Source: Pseudodesulfovibrio sp. | GTDB taxonomy: Bacteria; Desulfobacterota; Desulfovibrionia; Desulfovibrionales; Desulfovibrionaceae | Reading direction: 5' to 3' | Assembly (NCBI RefSeq): GCF_028692895.1 | Contig: NZ_JAQUWN010000013.1 | Coordinates: 1-64,000 of the forward strand | DNA length: 64,000 nucleotides | Part shown: one piece after another, positions 8,408 through 16,022 of the stretch | Position numbering within the stretch: position 1 is the stretch's first letter | Layout of the letters: every line of letters starts with the position of its first letter | Notes under the pieces: generated by a model | Seen by the model: the letters and a program-made list of their open reading frames with translations, nothing else | Told to the model about the DNA's origin: nothing | Database searches by the model: none | Position numbers and translations under genes: made by a program

Positions 8408-8503
8408 CTACTTGCGGCGCATGGCGATGCGCAGACAGACGGTCGCGCCGCCCCAGGTGATGCCCAGGCCGATGAACATGGTCAGCAATGCTGAGAATTC
8501 CAT
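8408..8503 (-). CDS. MetS-like small subunit of an NSS-family symporter
   Basis: A 31-residue peptide beginning MEFSALLTMFIGLGITWGG and ending MRRK: one hydrophobic helix with a WGG motif followed by a basic tail. This matches the size, topology and position of the MetS-type small subunits that accompany NSS/SNF transporters such as MetP of Corynebacterium. GGAGGGG lies eight bases before the ATG, and the gene starts three bases after the symporter stop codon, so translation is probably coupled. It is below usual gene-caller cut-offs. Confidence 0.75.
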   Translation of the reverse strand: MEFSALLTMFIGLGITWGGATVCLRIAMRRK

Positions 8504-8506
8504 GGG

Positions 8507-10012
8507 TTAACCCCTCCTGTTGGATTGATAGGCGAAGGCCGCGTCCCGGTTGTTGCCGCGCCAGAGCGTGATGCACAGGGAGAGCACCAGGAAGCAGAGC
8601 AGCATGGTCCAGCCGAACAGGAAGATGGCCTTGGTGGAGTATCCGCCGTAGTTTTGCGCGAAGTCCTCGATGAAGTTGGAGACCAGGATGGCCCCCAGCA
8701 TCAGCGGCGTGACGAAGCGCAGGCAGACGTTCCAGGCCGAGCCGACCCGGAAGTCCGAGACGTCGTTGATGTAGTCGCGCAGGGCCTTGAGGTTGCAGAA
8801 CCATGCCACGAACATGATCTCCACGAAACCGCCGAGGAGGATGCCGAAGTTGTTGACGAAATGGTCCACGATGTCCAGGAGCAGGAGGCCGCCGCCCGTG
8901 GTGAAGGCCACGCTGCCCAGGCAGCCGAGTCCGCAGACCAGGACCGCCGCCTTCTTGCGGCTCAGCCCCATCTTGTCCTTGGCGGCCGAGACCACGGCCT
9001 CGGTGATGGAGATCATGGAGGTCAGCCCGGCGAACATCAGCGCCAGGAAGAAGAGCGCGCCGAAGAAGATCGGCATGGGCATCAGGTTGATGGCCGTGGG
9101 CAGGGTGATGAAGGCCAGGCCCACGCCGCTGGCGACCACATCCTTGACCGCCACGCCCTGCTGCGCGGCCATGTAGCCGAGCACGCTGAAGATCATGATG
9201 CCCGCCAGCAGGCTGAACCCGCAGTTGATGAACACCGTCATGCAGGCGTTGTTGCTGACGTCCGAGTCCTCGGGCAGGTAGCTGGAGTAGGCGAGCATGA
9301 TGGAGAAGCCCACGGACAGGCTGAAGAAGATCTGGCCGAAGGCGTCGGCCCAGACCTTGCCGTTCAGCAGGGCCGAGAAGTCGGGCCGGAACAGCCAGTT
9401 CAGCCCTTCGGCAGCGCCCTCTAGCATCAGCCCTCGGCCGATGAAGATCAAGACCAGGAAGAAGAGCAGGGGCATGAAAATTTTGTTGGCACGCTCGATG
9501 CCGCCCCGGATGCCCGTGAACACGGCCGTGAAGGCCACCAGCCAGGCGAAGATCGTGGCGCCCAGGATGGGCCAGCGCACGCCGCCGAGGTTGAGGGGCG
9601 AATCCGTCAGCCCGAGGAAGGCGCCGAAGAAGAAGCCCTTGGGATCGGTGGTCCAGGCCTGGGTGAAGGAAAGGAGGAAGTAGTTGATGGTCCAGGCGAT
9701 GACCACCACGTAGTAGCAGGCGATGACGAAGGCCACCAGGACCTGCCACCAGCCGAGCCATTCGGCCTTCCGGGAGATGGACGCGAAGATGCGCGGGGCC
9801 GATCCCCGGAATTTGTGCCCGAGCCCGAACTCCAGCATCATGAACGGGATGCCCGCCAGGAGCATGGCGGTGAAGTAGGGCAGCAGGAACGCGCCGCCGC
9901 CGTTTTCGAAAACCATGTAGGGAAAGCGCCAGATGTTCCCCAGCCCGATGGCGGAGCCCACGGCGGCCAGGATGAACCCGGTTCTGGAGCCCCATGTCTC
10001 ACGTTTGTGCAT
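8507..10012 (-). CDS. Sodium-dependent symporter, NSS/SNF family
   Basis: A 501-residue membrane protein with about 12 helices. The N-terminal motif SRTGFILAAVGSAIGLGNIW followed by RFPY is the sodium/substrate-binding TM1 signature of the neurotransmitter:sodium symporter fold. Bacterial relatives import amino acids such as alanine, methionine or tryptophan with sodium. The ATG at 10012 is preceded by AAGGA; the frame is open to 10102 but the extra 30 residues are not family-like. A MetS-like 31-residue partner follows immediately, favouring the methionine/alanine import subgroup. Confidence 0.92.
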   Translation of the reverse strand: MHKRETWGSRTGFILAAVGSAIGLGNIWRFPYMVFENGGGAFLLPYFTAMLLAGIPFMMLEFGLGHKFRGSAPRIFASISRKAEWLGWWQVLVAFVIACYYVVVIAWTINYFLLSFTQAWTTDPKGFFFGAFLGLTDSPLNLGGVRWPILGATIFAWLVAFTAVFTGIRGGIERANKIFMPLLFFLVLIFIGRGLMLEGAAEGLNWLFRPDFSALLNGKVWADAFGQIFFSLSVGFSIMLAYSSYLPEDSDVSNNACMTVFINCGFSLLAGIMIFSVLGYMAAQQGVAVKDVVASGVGLAFITLPTAINLMPMPIFFGALFFLALMFAGLTSMISITEAVVSAAKDKMGLSRKKAAVLVCGLGCLGSVAFTTGGGLLLLDIVDHFVNNFGILLGGFVEIMFVAWFCNLKALRDYINDVSDFRVGSAWNVCLRFVTPLMLGAILVSNFIEDFAQNYGGYSTKAIFLFGWTMLLCFLVLSLCITLWRGNNRDAAFAYQSNRRG

Positions 10013-10395
10013 GCGATCAGTCCTTGTCTTGAACGGCGCGCCGGGCGGCGCGTCCGTCATTGAAAACAACACGTTGGTATCTGGGAGAGGGGCATATGAC
10101 ATGGATGCCGTAAGGTCAACCGAACCAAGCGGTCATTGCCTAAATTGGTGGGTATTCTTTTCGGGAAAATGGAAATTTGGCATTAATGTGAAATAAAATT
10201 CTGCTTTTGGGGGTCTTGCCGAATTGCCGGGATAGCCGTGGATGAAGTGGAAGAGTCCGGATCGGGGGTGAAAGGGGGTCGGACGTTCATGCCACGTTCG
10301 TTGGCAGGAAGGGGCGAACGTGGCGGCGGCCCCGCTCCCGTAACCGGGCAAGATGCGCAGCCCTTTGGCGCGGGAAGGGCGGTCTGGGACAGACG
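10013..10395. other. Intergenic region upstream of the symporter
   Basis: About 380 bases without a convincing gene. The left half is AT-rich and presumably contains the promoter of the minus-strand symporter gene. The right part contains one ten-base inverted repeat (annotated separately) and the terminator of the DUF456 operon begins at 10402. No tRNA or small ORF with a ribosome site was seen. Confidence 0.5.
10291..10324. repeat. Inverted repeat of unknown role
   Basis: GCCACGTTCG (10291-10300) and CGAACGTGGC (10315-10324) are perfect complements separated by 14 bases. There is no following T-run in either direction and a true terminator lies about 80 bases away, so it may be a regulator site or a structural RNA element. 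Confidence 0.45.
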
Positions 10396-10401
10396 TGAAA
10401 A

Positions 10402-10433
10402 AACGCCCCGGGGGCCGAGGCTTCCGGGGCGTT
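10402..10433 (-). terminator. Intrinsic terminator of the rpsF-to-DUF456 operon
   Basis: AACGCCCCGG (10402-10411) pairs with CCGGGGCGTT (10424-10433) around a 12-base loop. Read on the minus strand the stem is followed by a run of T residues, placing it 25 bases after the DUF456 gene stop. Confidence 0.85.
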
Positions 10434-10458
10434 TCTCCTTGAACTATTCGGGCGCAGG

Positions 10459-10956
10459 TCAGGGCCAGATGCTCGGGATGGCGGTGACCACGATGGCCGC
10501 GCCGATGGCGGTCTTGACGGTGAAGCCCAGGGCCTTGCCCATGAACGCGCCCTTGGCGGCGCGCAGGGCCTCGTCCTTGCTGCGGCCGGGCATCTCGGCC
10601 ACCAGGCAGCCGAGCCAGGCCCCGCCCAGCGCGCCCAGAAGCGCGCCCAGGCCGAGGAAGAAGGGCGCGCCGAAGATGGCCCCGACGATGGCCCCGACAA
10701 TGCCGCCGATGTTCCCTCGGGTGGACGCTCCGTAGCGTCCGGCGAACCGGGCCTGGAGGAAGAACTCCAGCGCCTCGGCCACGGCCGCGAGCACGGCCAG
10801 GACGAGGACGAAGGTCCAGCTCATGGAGGCGGGGTGCAGCCATTTCCACAGGGCGATGATGATGAGCGCCAGCCAGTTGGCGGGCAGGCTGAAGAGCTGG
10901 AGCGCCTGTGCGAGGCACAGCCCCAGGATGCAGAGAATGGCCCAGACGTATTCCAT
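10459..10956 (-). CDS. DUF456 family membrane protein
   Basis: A 165-residue protein with two N-terminal hydrophobic helices, a central glycine-rich helical block (IGGIVGAIVGAIFGAPFF and LGALLGALGGAWLGCLVAE) and a final helix. This pattern of small-residue, glycine-zipper-like helices is that of the DUF456 family, whose function is not established. The start codon follows the paaK stop by one base, so the two are translationally linked, and a good terminator follows. Confidence 0.8.
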   Translation of the reverse strand: MEYVWAILCILGLCLAQALQLFSLPANWLALIIIALWKWLHPASMSWTFVLVLAVLAAVAEALEFFLQARFAGRYGASTRGNIGGIVGAIVGAIFGAPFFLGLGALLGALGGAWLGCLVAEMPGRSKDEALRAAKGAFMGKALGFTVKTAIGAAIVVTAIPSIWP

Positions 10957-10957
10957 G

Positions 10958-12244
10958 CTATTTCCGCCGGTTGTCCACCACGCGCACGGCCTTGCCCTCG
11001 CTCTTGGGAATGGAGTCGTGCTGGACCAGCTCCACGCGCGGCGTGAGCAGGATCTCGTTGCACAGGGTCTTGGCGATCTTCTTCTGGAGGCCCTGGAGGA
11101 CGCGCATGTCCTCGACGAAGTATTCGTCCTTGATCTCGACCTTGACCTTGAGCTGGTCGGAGACGCCCTCGGTGAAAAGTTCGATCAGGTAGTTGTGGCC
11201 CACCTCGGGCATGGCCATGAGGCACTGCTCGACCTGCATGGGGTAGATGTTCACGCCCTTGAGGATGATCATGTCGTCGGCGCGGCCCGTGATGCGGTCG
11301 ATGCGCCGGTGGGTGCGGCCGCACTCGCACTGGCCGGGGATGAACCGGGTCAGGTCGCGGGTGCGGTAGCGGATCAGCGGCATGCCCTCGCGGGTGATGG
11401 TGGTCATGACCAGTTCGCCGACCTCGCCCTCGGGAACGGGCCTGCCGGTCTCGGGGTCGATGATCTCGGCGATGTAGGCGTCCTCCCAGACGTGCATTCC
11501 CTTCTGGTGCTGGCATTCGAAGGCCACGCCCGGCCCGTTGAGCTCGGACATGCCGTAGGAGTTGTAGCACTTGATGTGCATGGTCTCCTCGATCTTGCGC
11601 CGGACCTCCTCGGAGTGGGGCTCCGCGCCGATAAGGGCGATGCGCCAGGGCATCTCGGCCGGGTCGAAGCCTTCCTCGCGGACCCGCTGCGCGAAGTAGA
11701 GGGCGAAGGAGGGGATGATGTGCAGGACCGTGACGTTGAAGTCGCGGATGAGCTTGATCTGGCGCTTGGTGTTGCCCGCGCCCGCCGGGATGGTCAACAT
11801 GCCCAGGCGCTCGCTGCCGTAGTGGATGCCGAGGCCGCCGGTGAACAGGCCGTAGCCCGAGGTGTTCTGGAGCACGTCGGAGCGGCGGCAGCCGCAGCAG
11901 TACATGGAGCGGGCCATGAGGTCGGCCCAGCGGTCAATGTCGCGCTGGGTGTAGAAAATGGCGGTGGGAGTGCCGGTGGTGCCGCTGGAGGCGTGGAGCC
12001 GGACGAACTCGTCCACCGGACGGGTCAGCATGCCGTAGGGATACTGGCTGCGCAGGTCGTCCTTGGTGGTGAAGGGCAGTTTTTCGACGTCGCTCGCGCG
12101 GGTGATCTCGTCGAGATCGAAATCCTTGAGCCGCTCCTTGTAGAACGGGGACTTGCGGGCGTTGGCGACGGTCTTTTTCAGGCGTTCCACCTGGAGGGCT
12201 TCCAGGGAATCGCGGTCCAGGGCTTCCACGGGATCGTAGTACAT
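10958..12244 (-). CDS. paaK: Phenylacetate--CoA ligase family protein
   Basis: A 428-residue cytoplasmic AMP-forming acyl-CoA ligase of the PaaK type. The AMP/ATP-binding loop HASSGTTGTPT, the YGMSELNGPG adenylation motif and a C-terminal domain with RADDMIILKGVNIYP are clear. PaaK activates phenylacetate or related aryl acids to CoA thioesters. In anaerobes such paralogues often accompany indolepyruvate or 2-oxoacid oxidoreductases in aromatic amino acid turnover, but no such genes are here. It follows dnaB by 21 bases without a strong ribosome site and is probably in the ribosomal protein operon. Confidence 0.9.
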   Translation of the reverse strand: MYYDPVEALDRDSLEALQVERLKKTVANARKSPFYKERLKDFDLDEITRASDVEKLPFTTKDDLRSQYPYGMLTRPVDEFVRLHASSGTTGTPTAIFYTQRDIDRWADLMARSMYCCGCRRSDVLQNTSGYGLFTGGLGIHYGSERLGMLTIPAGAGNTKRQIKLIRDFNVTVLHIIPSFALYFAQRVREEGFDPAEMPWRIALIGAEPHSEEVRRKIEETMHIKCYNSYGMSELNGPGVAFECQHQKGMHVWEDAYIAEIIDPETGRPVPEGEVGELVMTTITREGMPLIRYRTRDLTRFIPGQCECGRTHRRIDRITGRADDMIILKGVNIYPMQVEQCLMAMPEVGHNYLIELFTEGVSDQLKVKVEIKDEYFVEDMRVLQGLQKKIAKTLCNEILLTPRVELVQHDSIPKSEGKAVRVVDNRRK

Positions 12245-12265
12245 GGCGGTGGTCGGGGTAGAGGG

Positions 12266-13708
12266 TTAGACCCCTGCGGGGAGTTCCGAGGGATAAGGGG
12301 TGGCGTCCATGTTCTCGAAGAGGGTGAATTCCTTCTTGAAGAAGAGTTCGCACTTGCCCACCGGGCCGTTACGCTGCTTGGCGATGATGACTTCAGCGAT
12401 GTTTTTCAGCGGGTTGTCTTCGTTCTTGTTGTAGGCGGCGTCGCGGTAGAGGAAAATGATGATGTCCGCGTCCTGCTCGATGGCGCCGGATTCGCGGAGG
12501 TCGGCCATCATCGGACGCTTGTCCGAGCGTTCCTCGACTTTGCGGTTGAGCTGCGACAGGGCGATGACCGGGATGTTGAGCTCCTTGGCCAGGGCCTTGA
12601 GGCTGCGCGAAATTTCGGAGATTTCCTGCTCGCGGGAGTCGATGCGGTGGCTGGCCCGCATGAGCTGGAGGTAGTCCACGATGACCAGGCCCAGGTTGTG
12701 CTCCGCCTTGAGGCGGCGGCAGCGGGCCTGGAGCTCCAGGGTGGACAGGGCGGGCGTGTCGTCGATGAAGATCGGCGCGCGCGAGAGCACGTCGCCCGCC
12801 TCGTAGAGCTTCTGCCAGTCGTCGTCTTCCAGGAATCCGGTGCGCAGGTTCTGGAGCCCCACCTTGGCCTGCACGGCCAGCAGGCGGGTCATGAGCTGCT
12901 CCATGCTCATTTCGAGCGAGAAGACCACGGTGGGGACCTCGGACCGGGCCGCCGCGCGCAGCGCCACGTTCAGGGCGAAGGCCGTCTTGCCCATGGAGGG
13001 GCGGCCCGCCATGATGATGAGGTCCGAGTTCTGGAGCCCGGCGGTCATGGAGTCGAAGTCGTTGTAGTGGGTGGCGATGCCTGTGATGGCCGACTTGTTC
13101 TCGTACTTCTTGGTCAGGTCCTCGAAGACGCGGTCGAGCAGACGCTTGGAGTCGAGCTGGTTGTTGTTGGCCTTGGCCTGGGCGATGCGGAAGATTTCCT
13201 TTTCGGACTCGCCGAGGAGCTCCTCTACGTCGGTGGCCTCGTAGCAGTTGGTGATGATGCTGCTCGACGCGCTGATGAGCTGGCGCATGAGCGACTTGTC
13301 GCGGACGATCTTCGCGTAGTGCAGGGCGTTGGCGGCGCTGACCACGGAGTCTGCCGTCTCGAAGAGGTAGACCGCGCCCACTGTTTCGAGGAGCCCCTTG
13401 GCCTCCAGGTGGTTCTTGACCACGACGAGGTCGATGGGCTGCTGCTGGTTGTACAGGTCGATCAGGGCCTGGAAGATCGTCTTGTGGGCCGGGGAATAGA
13501 AATCGTCCGGACCCAGGATGTCGACCAGCTCGTGAAAGATGTTGGGGGACTGGAACACCGCACCGAGAAGTGCTTGTTCCGCTTCAAGATTCTGGGGGGG
13601 GAGTTTGCGTAAAAGCTCGGAAGAGGCCCTTTCCAGGGCCCCTTCCGGGTTGTTATCGAACTGGCCTGAGTTAGGCCTCTGCGTTTGCGGCGTCTTCGGA
13701 CTGGGCAT
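12266..13708 (-). CDS. dnaB: Replicative DNA helicase DnaB
   Basis: A 480-residue hexameric helicase that unwinds DNA at the replication fork. The N-terminal domain begins at PPQNLEAEQALLGAV (residue about 38). The RecA-like ATPase follows with Walker A GRPSMGKTAFALN, Walker B VIVDYLQLM and the SQLNRKVEER region. No intein is present. The only ATG start overlaps the 3' end of rplI by 38 bases, giving a 37-residue low-complexity extension before the conserved region. The gene order rplI-dnaB is widely conserved in bacteria. Confidence 0.95.
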   Translation of the reverse strand: MPSPKTPQTQRPNSGQFDNNPEGALERASSELLRKLPPQNLEAEQALLGAVFQSPNIFHELVDILGPDDFYSPAHKTIFQALIDLYNQQQPIDLVVVKNHLEAKGLLETVGAVYLFETADSVVSAANALHYAKIVRDKSLMRQLISASSSIITNCYEATDVEELLGESEKEIFRIAQAKANNNQLDSKRLLDRVFEDLTKKYENKSAITGIATHYNDFDSMTAGLQNSDLIIMAGRPSMGKTAFALNVALRAAARSEVPTVVFSLEMSMEQLMTRLLAVQAKVGLQNLRTGFLEDDDWQKLYEAGDVLSRAPIFIDDTPALSTLELQARCRRLKAEHNLGLVIVDYLQLMRASHRIDSREQEISEISRSLKALAKELNIPVIALSQLNRKVEERSDKRPMMADLRESGAIEQDADIIIFLYRDAAYNKNEDNPLKNIAEVIIAKQRNGPVGKCELFFKKEFTLFENMDATPYPSELPAGV

Positions 13709-14228
13709 CGGTTGCTTCAGTTTCCTCGGTCGCCTCGGCGGCTGCGGTTGCGGTTTCCTCGACGATCTCTTCCTCGATGGCGCCGCCCTCGCGCAGCACG
13801 GAGAGCTTCAGCTCGCCATGCACGTCCGGGTGCAGCTTGATCTCGACCTCATACTCGCCCAGGGAGCGGATGGGCTCGGCCAGGAGAATCTTGCGGCGAT
13901 CGATCTCGATGCCAGCGGCCTCCATGGCTTCGGCGATGTTGGCGGAGGTGACGGAGCCGTAGAGCTTGTCGCCCTCGCCCACACGCACGCGGATCTCCAC
14001 CGGGGTGGCGGCGATGCGCTCGGCCAGGCCTTCGGCCTGGGTGCGCAGGGAGTCGGCCTCGGCCTGCAGCTTGCGCCGCTCCAGCTCGAAGGCCTTGAGG
14101 TTGGCCTCGGTGGCGGGCTTGGCAAGTCCCTGGGGAATCAGGTAGTTGCGGCCGTAGCCGGGCTTGACGGTAACGATGTCTCCGAGTCGACCCAGAGCGT
14201 CGACGTCAGCGCGTAAGATCAGTTTCAT
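13671..14228 (-). CDS. rplI: 50S ribosomal protein L9
   Basis: A 185-residue L9 protein, which binds 23S rRNA near the L1 stalk. The N-terminal domain (GYGRNYLIPQGLA) and the C-terminal domain are linked by the usual long helix. The C-terminus is extended by about 35 residues rich in glutamate, alanine and threonine (EEEIVEETATAAAEATEET and onward), an acidic tail that is not part of the L9 fold. GGGAGGGA lies just before the ATG. It lies between rpsR and dnaB and its end overlaps the dnaB start. Confidence 0.96.
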   Translation of the reverse strand: MKLILRADVDALGRLGDIVTVKPGYGRNYLIPQGLAKPATEANLKAFELERRKLQAEADSLRTQAEGLAERIAATPVEIRVRVGEGDKLYGSVTSANIAEAMEAAGIEIDRRKILLAEPIRSLGEYEVEIKLHPDVHGELKLSVLREGGAIEEEIVEETATAAAEATEETEATDAQSEDAANAEA

Positions 14229-14243
14229 GTATCCCTCCCTCTC

Positions 14244-14507
14244 CTACATGGAGCTCCGTTTCTTCACATCGGTGCTGTGAACGGTGGTGTAGAACAGAAG
14301 GGCCATCTGACGGGCGCGCTTGATCTCGTTGGTCAGGGCGCGCTGGTGCTTGGCGCAGGTGCCGGTGATGCGGCGGGCAATGATCTTGCCGCGCTCGGTG
14401 ATGAAGTCGCGCAGGATGTCCGGGCGCTTGTAGTCCAGGGGCAGGTCCTTGTCCGCGCAGAAGCGGCAGAACTTCTTCCTCGGGGTGAATTTCTTGCGAA
14501 ATGCCAT
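14244..14507 (-). CDS. rpsR: 30S ribosomal protein S18
   Basis: An 87-residue S18 with a basic N-terminus and cysteines in KFCRFCADK plus a later [10 protein letters not shown], the pattern of the zinc-binding (C+) form. S18 binds S6 on the platform of the small subunit. AGGAGGTC precedes the ATG. It is the second gene of the rpsF-rpsR-rplI cluster. Confidence 0.96.
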   Translation of the reverse strand: MAFRKKFTPRKKFCRFCADKDLPLDYKRPDILRDFITERGKIIARRITGTCAKHQRALTNEIKRARQMALLFYTTVHSTDVKKRSSM

Positions 14508-14519
14508 GGTTGAGACCTC

Positions 14520-14810
14520 CTAGGCAGCCAGTTTGACGGTCATGAACTTGAAGATGCCGTCGGTGATGCGGATGTTGCGTTCCAGCTCGGCCACCAGGGC
14601 GCCGGGGGCCTCGAAGACCAGGCGCACGTAGTATCCGCGGGTCTGTTTCTGCACGGGGTAGGCCAGTTGGCGCATGCCCCAGTCGTCGGTCTCGACCATC
14701 TTGCCGCCTTCGCGCTCCACGATGCCGGTCAGGGAACCCAGGATTTCCTTCCTGTTTTCCTCGGCCAGCTCGGGGGAGAGAAGGACAAGCGTCTCGTAGT
14801 TGTTAACCAT
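14520..14810 (-). CDS. rpsF: 30S ribosomal protein S6
   Basis: A 96-residue S6 with the family beginning NNYETLVLLSPELAEE and the central YPVQKQTRGYYV strand. It heterodimerises with S18, encoded next. AGGAGTTATACGA lies before the ATG. It is the first gene of the operon, with a strong promoter about 70 bases upstream. The acidic C-terminal tail found in enterobacterial S6 is absent. Confidence 0.96.
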   Translation of the reverse strand: MVNNYETLVLLSPELAEENRKEILGSLTGIVEREGGKMVETDDWGMRQLAYPVQKQTRGYYVRLVFEAPGALVAELERNIRITDGIFKFMTVKLAA

Positions 14811-14837
14811 TCGTATAACTCCTTTTGGTCATAGGCC

Positions 14838-14857
14838 CTCTCCAAACAACAGGAGAG
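14838..14857 (-). promoter_or_regulatory. Small hairpin in the rpsF leader
   Basis: On the minus strand CTCTCC and GGAGAG pair around an eight-base loop, between the promoter and the rpsF ribosome site. Leaders of rpsF in many bacteria bind the S6:S18 complex for autoregulation. Whether this small stem is part of such an element cannot be decided by eye. Confidence 0.25.
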
Positions 14858-14875
14858 AGCAAGGCAAGAGGAGAT

Positions 14876-14904
14876 TTATTAGTTTCAATCGGCGTGGCTG
14901 TCAA
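14876..14904 (-). promoter_or_regulatory. Sigma70-type promoter of the rpsF operon
   Basis: On the minus strand a perfect -35 TTGACA (14904-14899) is followed after 17 bases by TAATAA (14881-14876). Transcription would start near 14869, about 58 bases before the rpsF ATG. It lies between the upstream small membrane peptide gene and rpsF. Confidence 0.75.
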
Positions 14905-14929
14905 GCCCGCCGTCCTCCTCTCGGGTTCC

Positions 14930-15085
14930 CTAGTCTTTCTTCTTCGTATCCTTGTCCTCGGGCGGCGTCCAGCCGCACTGGCTATTGCCGACGCCTCATC
15001 CCCCGCCGCCGAGCTTGCGGCGGATGATGTTGCCGACGACCATGGCCAGGAGGAACAGGCCGATCAGTTGCAGCCATTCCATCAT
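14930..15085 (-). CDS. 51-residue single-helix membrane peptide
   Basis: An unrecognised small protein starting ten bases after the purC stop with GGAG eight bases before its first ATG (a second ATG follows directly). Residues 4-20 (WLQLIGLFLLAMVVGNI) form one membrane helix. A glycine turn and a strongly basic tail ending RTRIRRKKD follow, predicting a cytoplasmic C-terminus. It probably belongs to the hisD-purC operon. No function is evident. Similar short membrane peptides are often left out of annotations. Confidence 0.6.
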
Positions 15086-15095
15086 CGCGCGTCTC

Positions 15096-15989
15096 CTAGA
15101 TCTTGAGTTCCGAGCCGGTCAGCAGCCGATAGGCCTTCAGGTAGTTGTCCCGGGTGCGGGACGCGATCTCGGCCGGAATCTTCGGCGCGGGCGGCTGCTT
15201 GTTGAAGCCGATCTCGACCAGCCAGTCGCGGAAATACTGCTTGTCGAAGCTGGGCTGGGACTGGCCGGGCTTGTACCCCTCCATGGGCCAGAAGCGGGAG
15301 GAATCCGGGGTGAGCACCTCGTCGATGAGGATCAGCTCGCCGTCAAGGACGCCGAACTCGAACTTGGTGTCGGCGATGAGGATGCCGCGCTCCTTGGCGT
15401 AGTCGCGGGCACGGCGGTAGATGGCGAGCGCCAGGTCCTCGACTTTGCGCATCATCTCCTCGCCGATGAGCTCGGCGGCGCGCTCAAGGGTGATGTTTTC
15501 GTCGTGCAGGCCGAGCTCCGCCTTGGTGGACGGGGTGAAGAGCGGGGTCTCAAGCATGTCGGATTCCCGGAGGTCGGCCGGGAGCTTGTGTCCGCAGACC
15601 ATGCCGGTCTTCTGGTAGTCCGACCAGCCGGAGCCGGTGATGAAGCCCCGGACGATGCACTCGATGGGCAGGGGCTTGGCCTTTTTGGCCAGCACGGAGC
15701 GGTCCTTGAGCTCGGCCGCGTATTTGCGCAGGGGCTCGGGGTAGTCGTTCACGTCGGTGGCCACGATGTGGTTGGGGACCAGGTCCTTCATCATGTCCAT
15801 CCAGAACAGGGTGATCTGGTTGAGGACCTTGCCCTTGTCCTCGATGGGATCGGGCATGACCACGTCGAAGGCGGAGATGCGGTCGGTGGTCACCAGCAGG
15901 AGCTGGTCGTCGCCCACGGCGTAGATGTCGCGGACCTTCCCCTGGGAGACCAGGGGATAATCGGTGATTGCGGTTTTGAGCACAGCCAT
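15096..15989 (-). CDS. purC: Phosphoribosylaminoimidazole-succinocarboxamide synthase
   Basis: A 297-residue SAICAR synthetase, joining aspartate to CAIR in purine synthesis. Family motifs include SQGKVRDIYAVGDDQLLLVTTD near the N-terminus (ATP-binding strand pair), RGFITGSGWSDYQKTG and the VLTPDSSRFWP segment. GAGGGAACCCC precedes the ATG. It follows hisD by 33 bases on the same strand, combining histidine and purine synthesis genes, two pathways that share precursors and AICAR. Confidence 0.95.
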   Translation of the reverse strand: MAVLKTAITDYPLVSQGKVRDIYAVGDDQLLLVTTDRISAFDVVMPDPIEDKGKVLNQITLFWMDMMKDLVPNHIVATDVNDYPEPLRKYAAELKDRSVLAKKAKPLPIECIVRGFITGSGWSDYQKTGMVCGHKLPADLRESDMLETPLFTPSTKAELGLHDENITLERAAELIGEEMMRKVEDLALAIYRRARDYAKERGILIADTKFEFGVLDGELILIDEVLTPDSSRFWPMEGYKPGQSQPSFDKQYFRDWLVEIGFNKQPPAPKIPAEIASRTRDNYLKAYRLLTGSELKI

Positions 15990-16022
15990 TGGGGTTCCCT
16001 CTTTATATAATTGAATGGATGG

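Noticed and set aside
10823-13612. A 929-codon open frame antisense to paaK and dnaB
   Set aside because: The other strand encodes PaaK and DnaB with all motifs; the antisense product is low-complexity.
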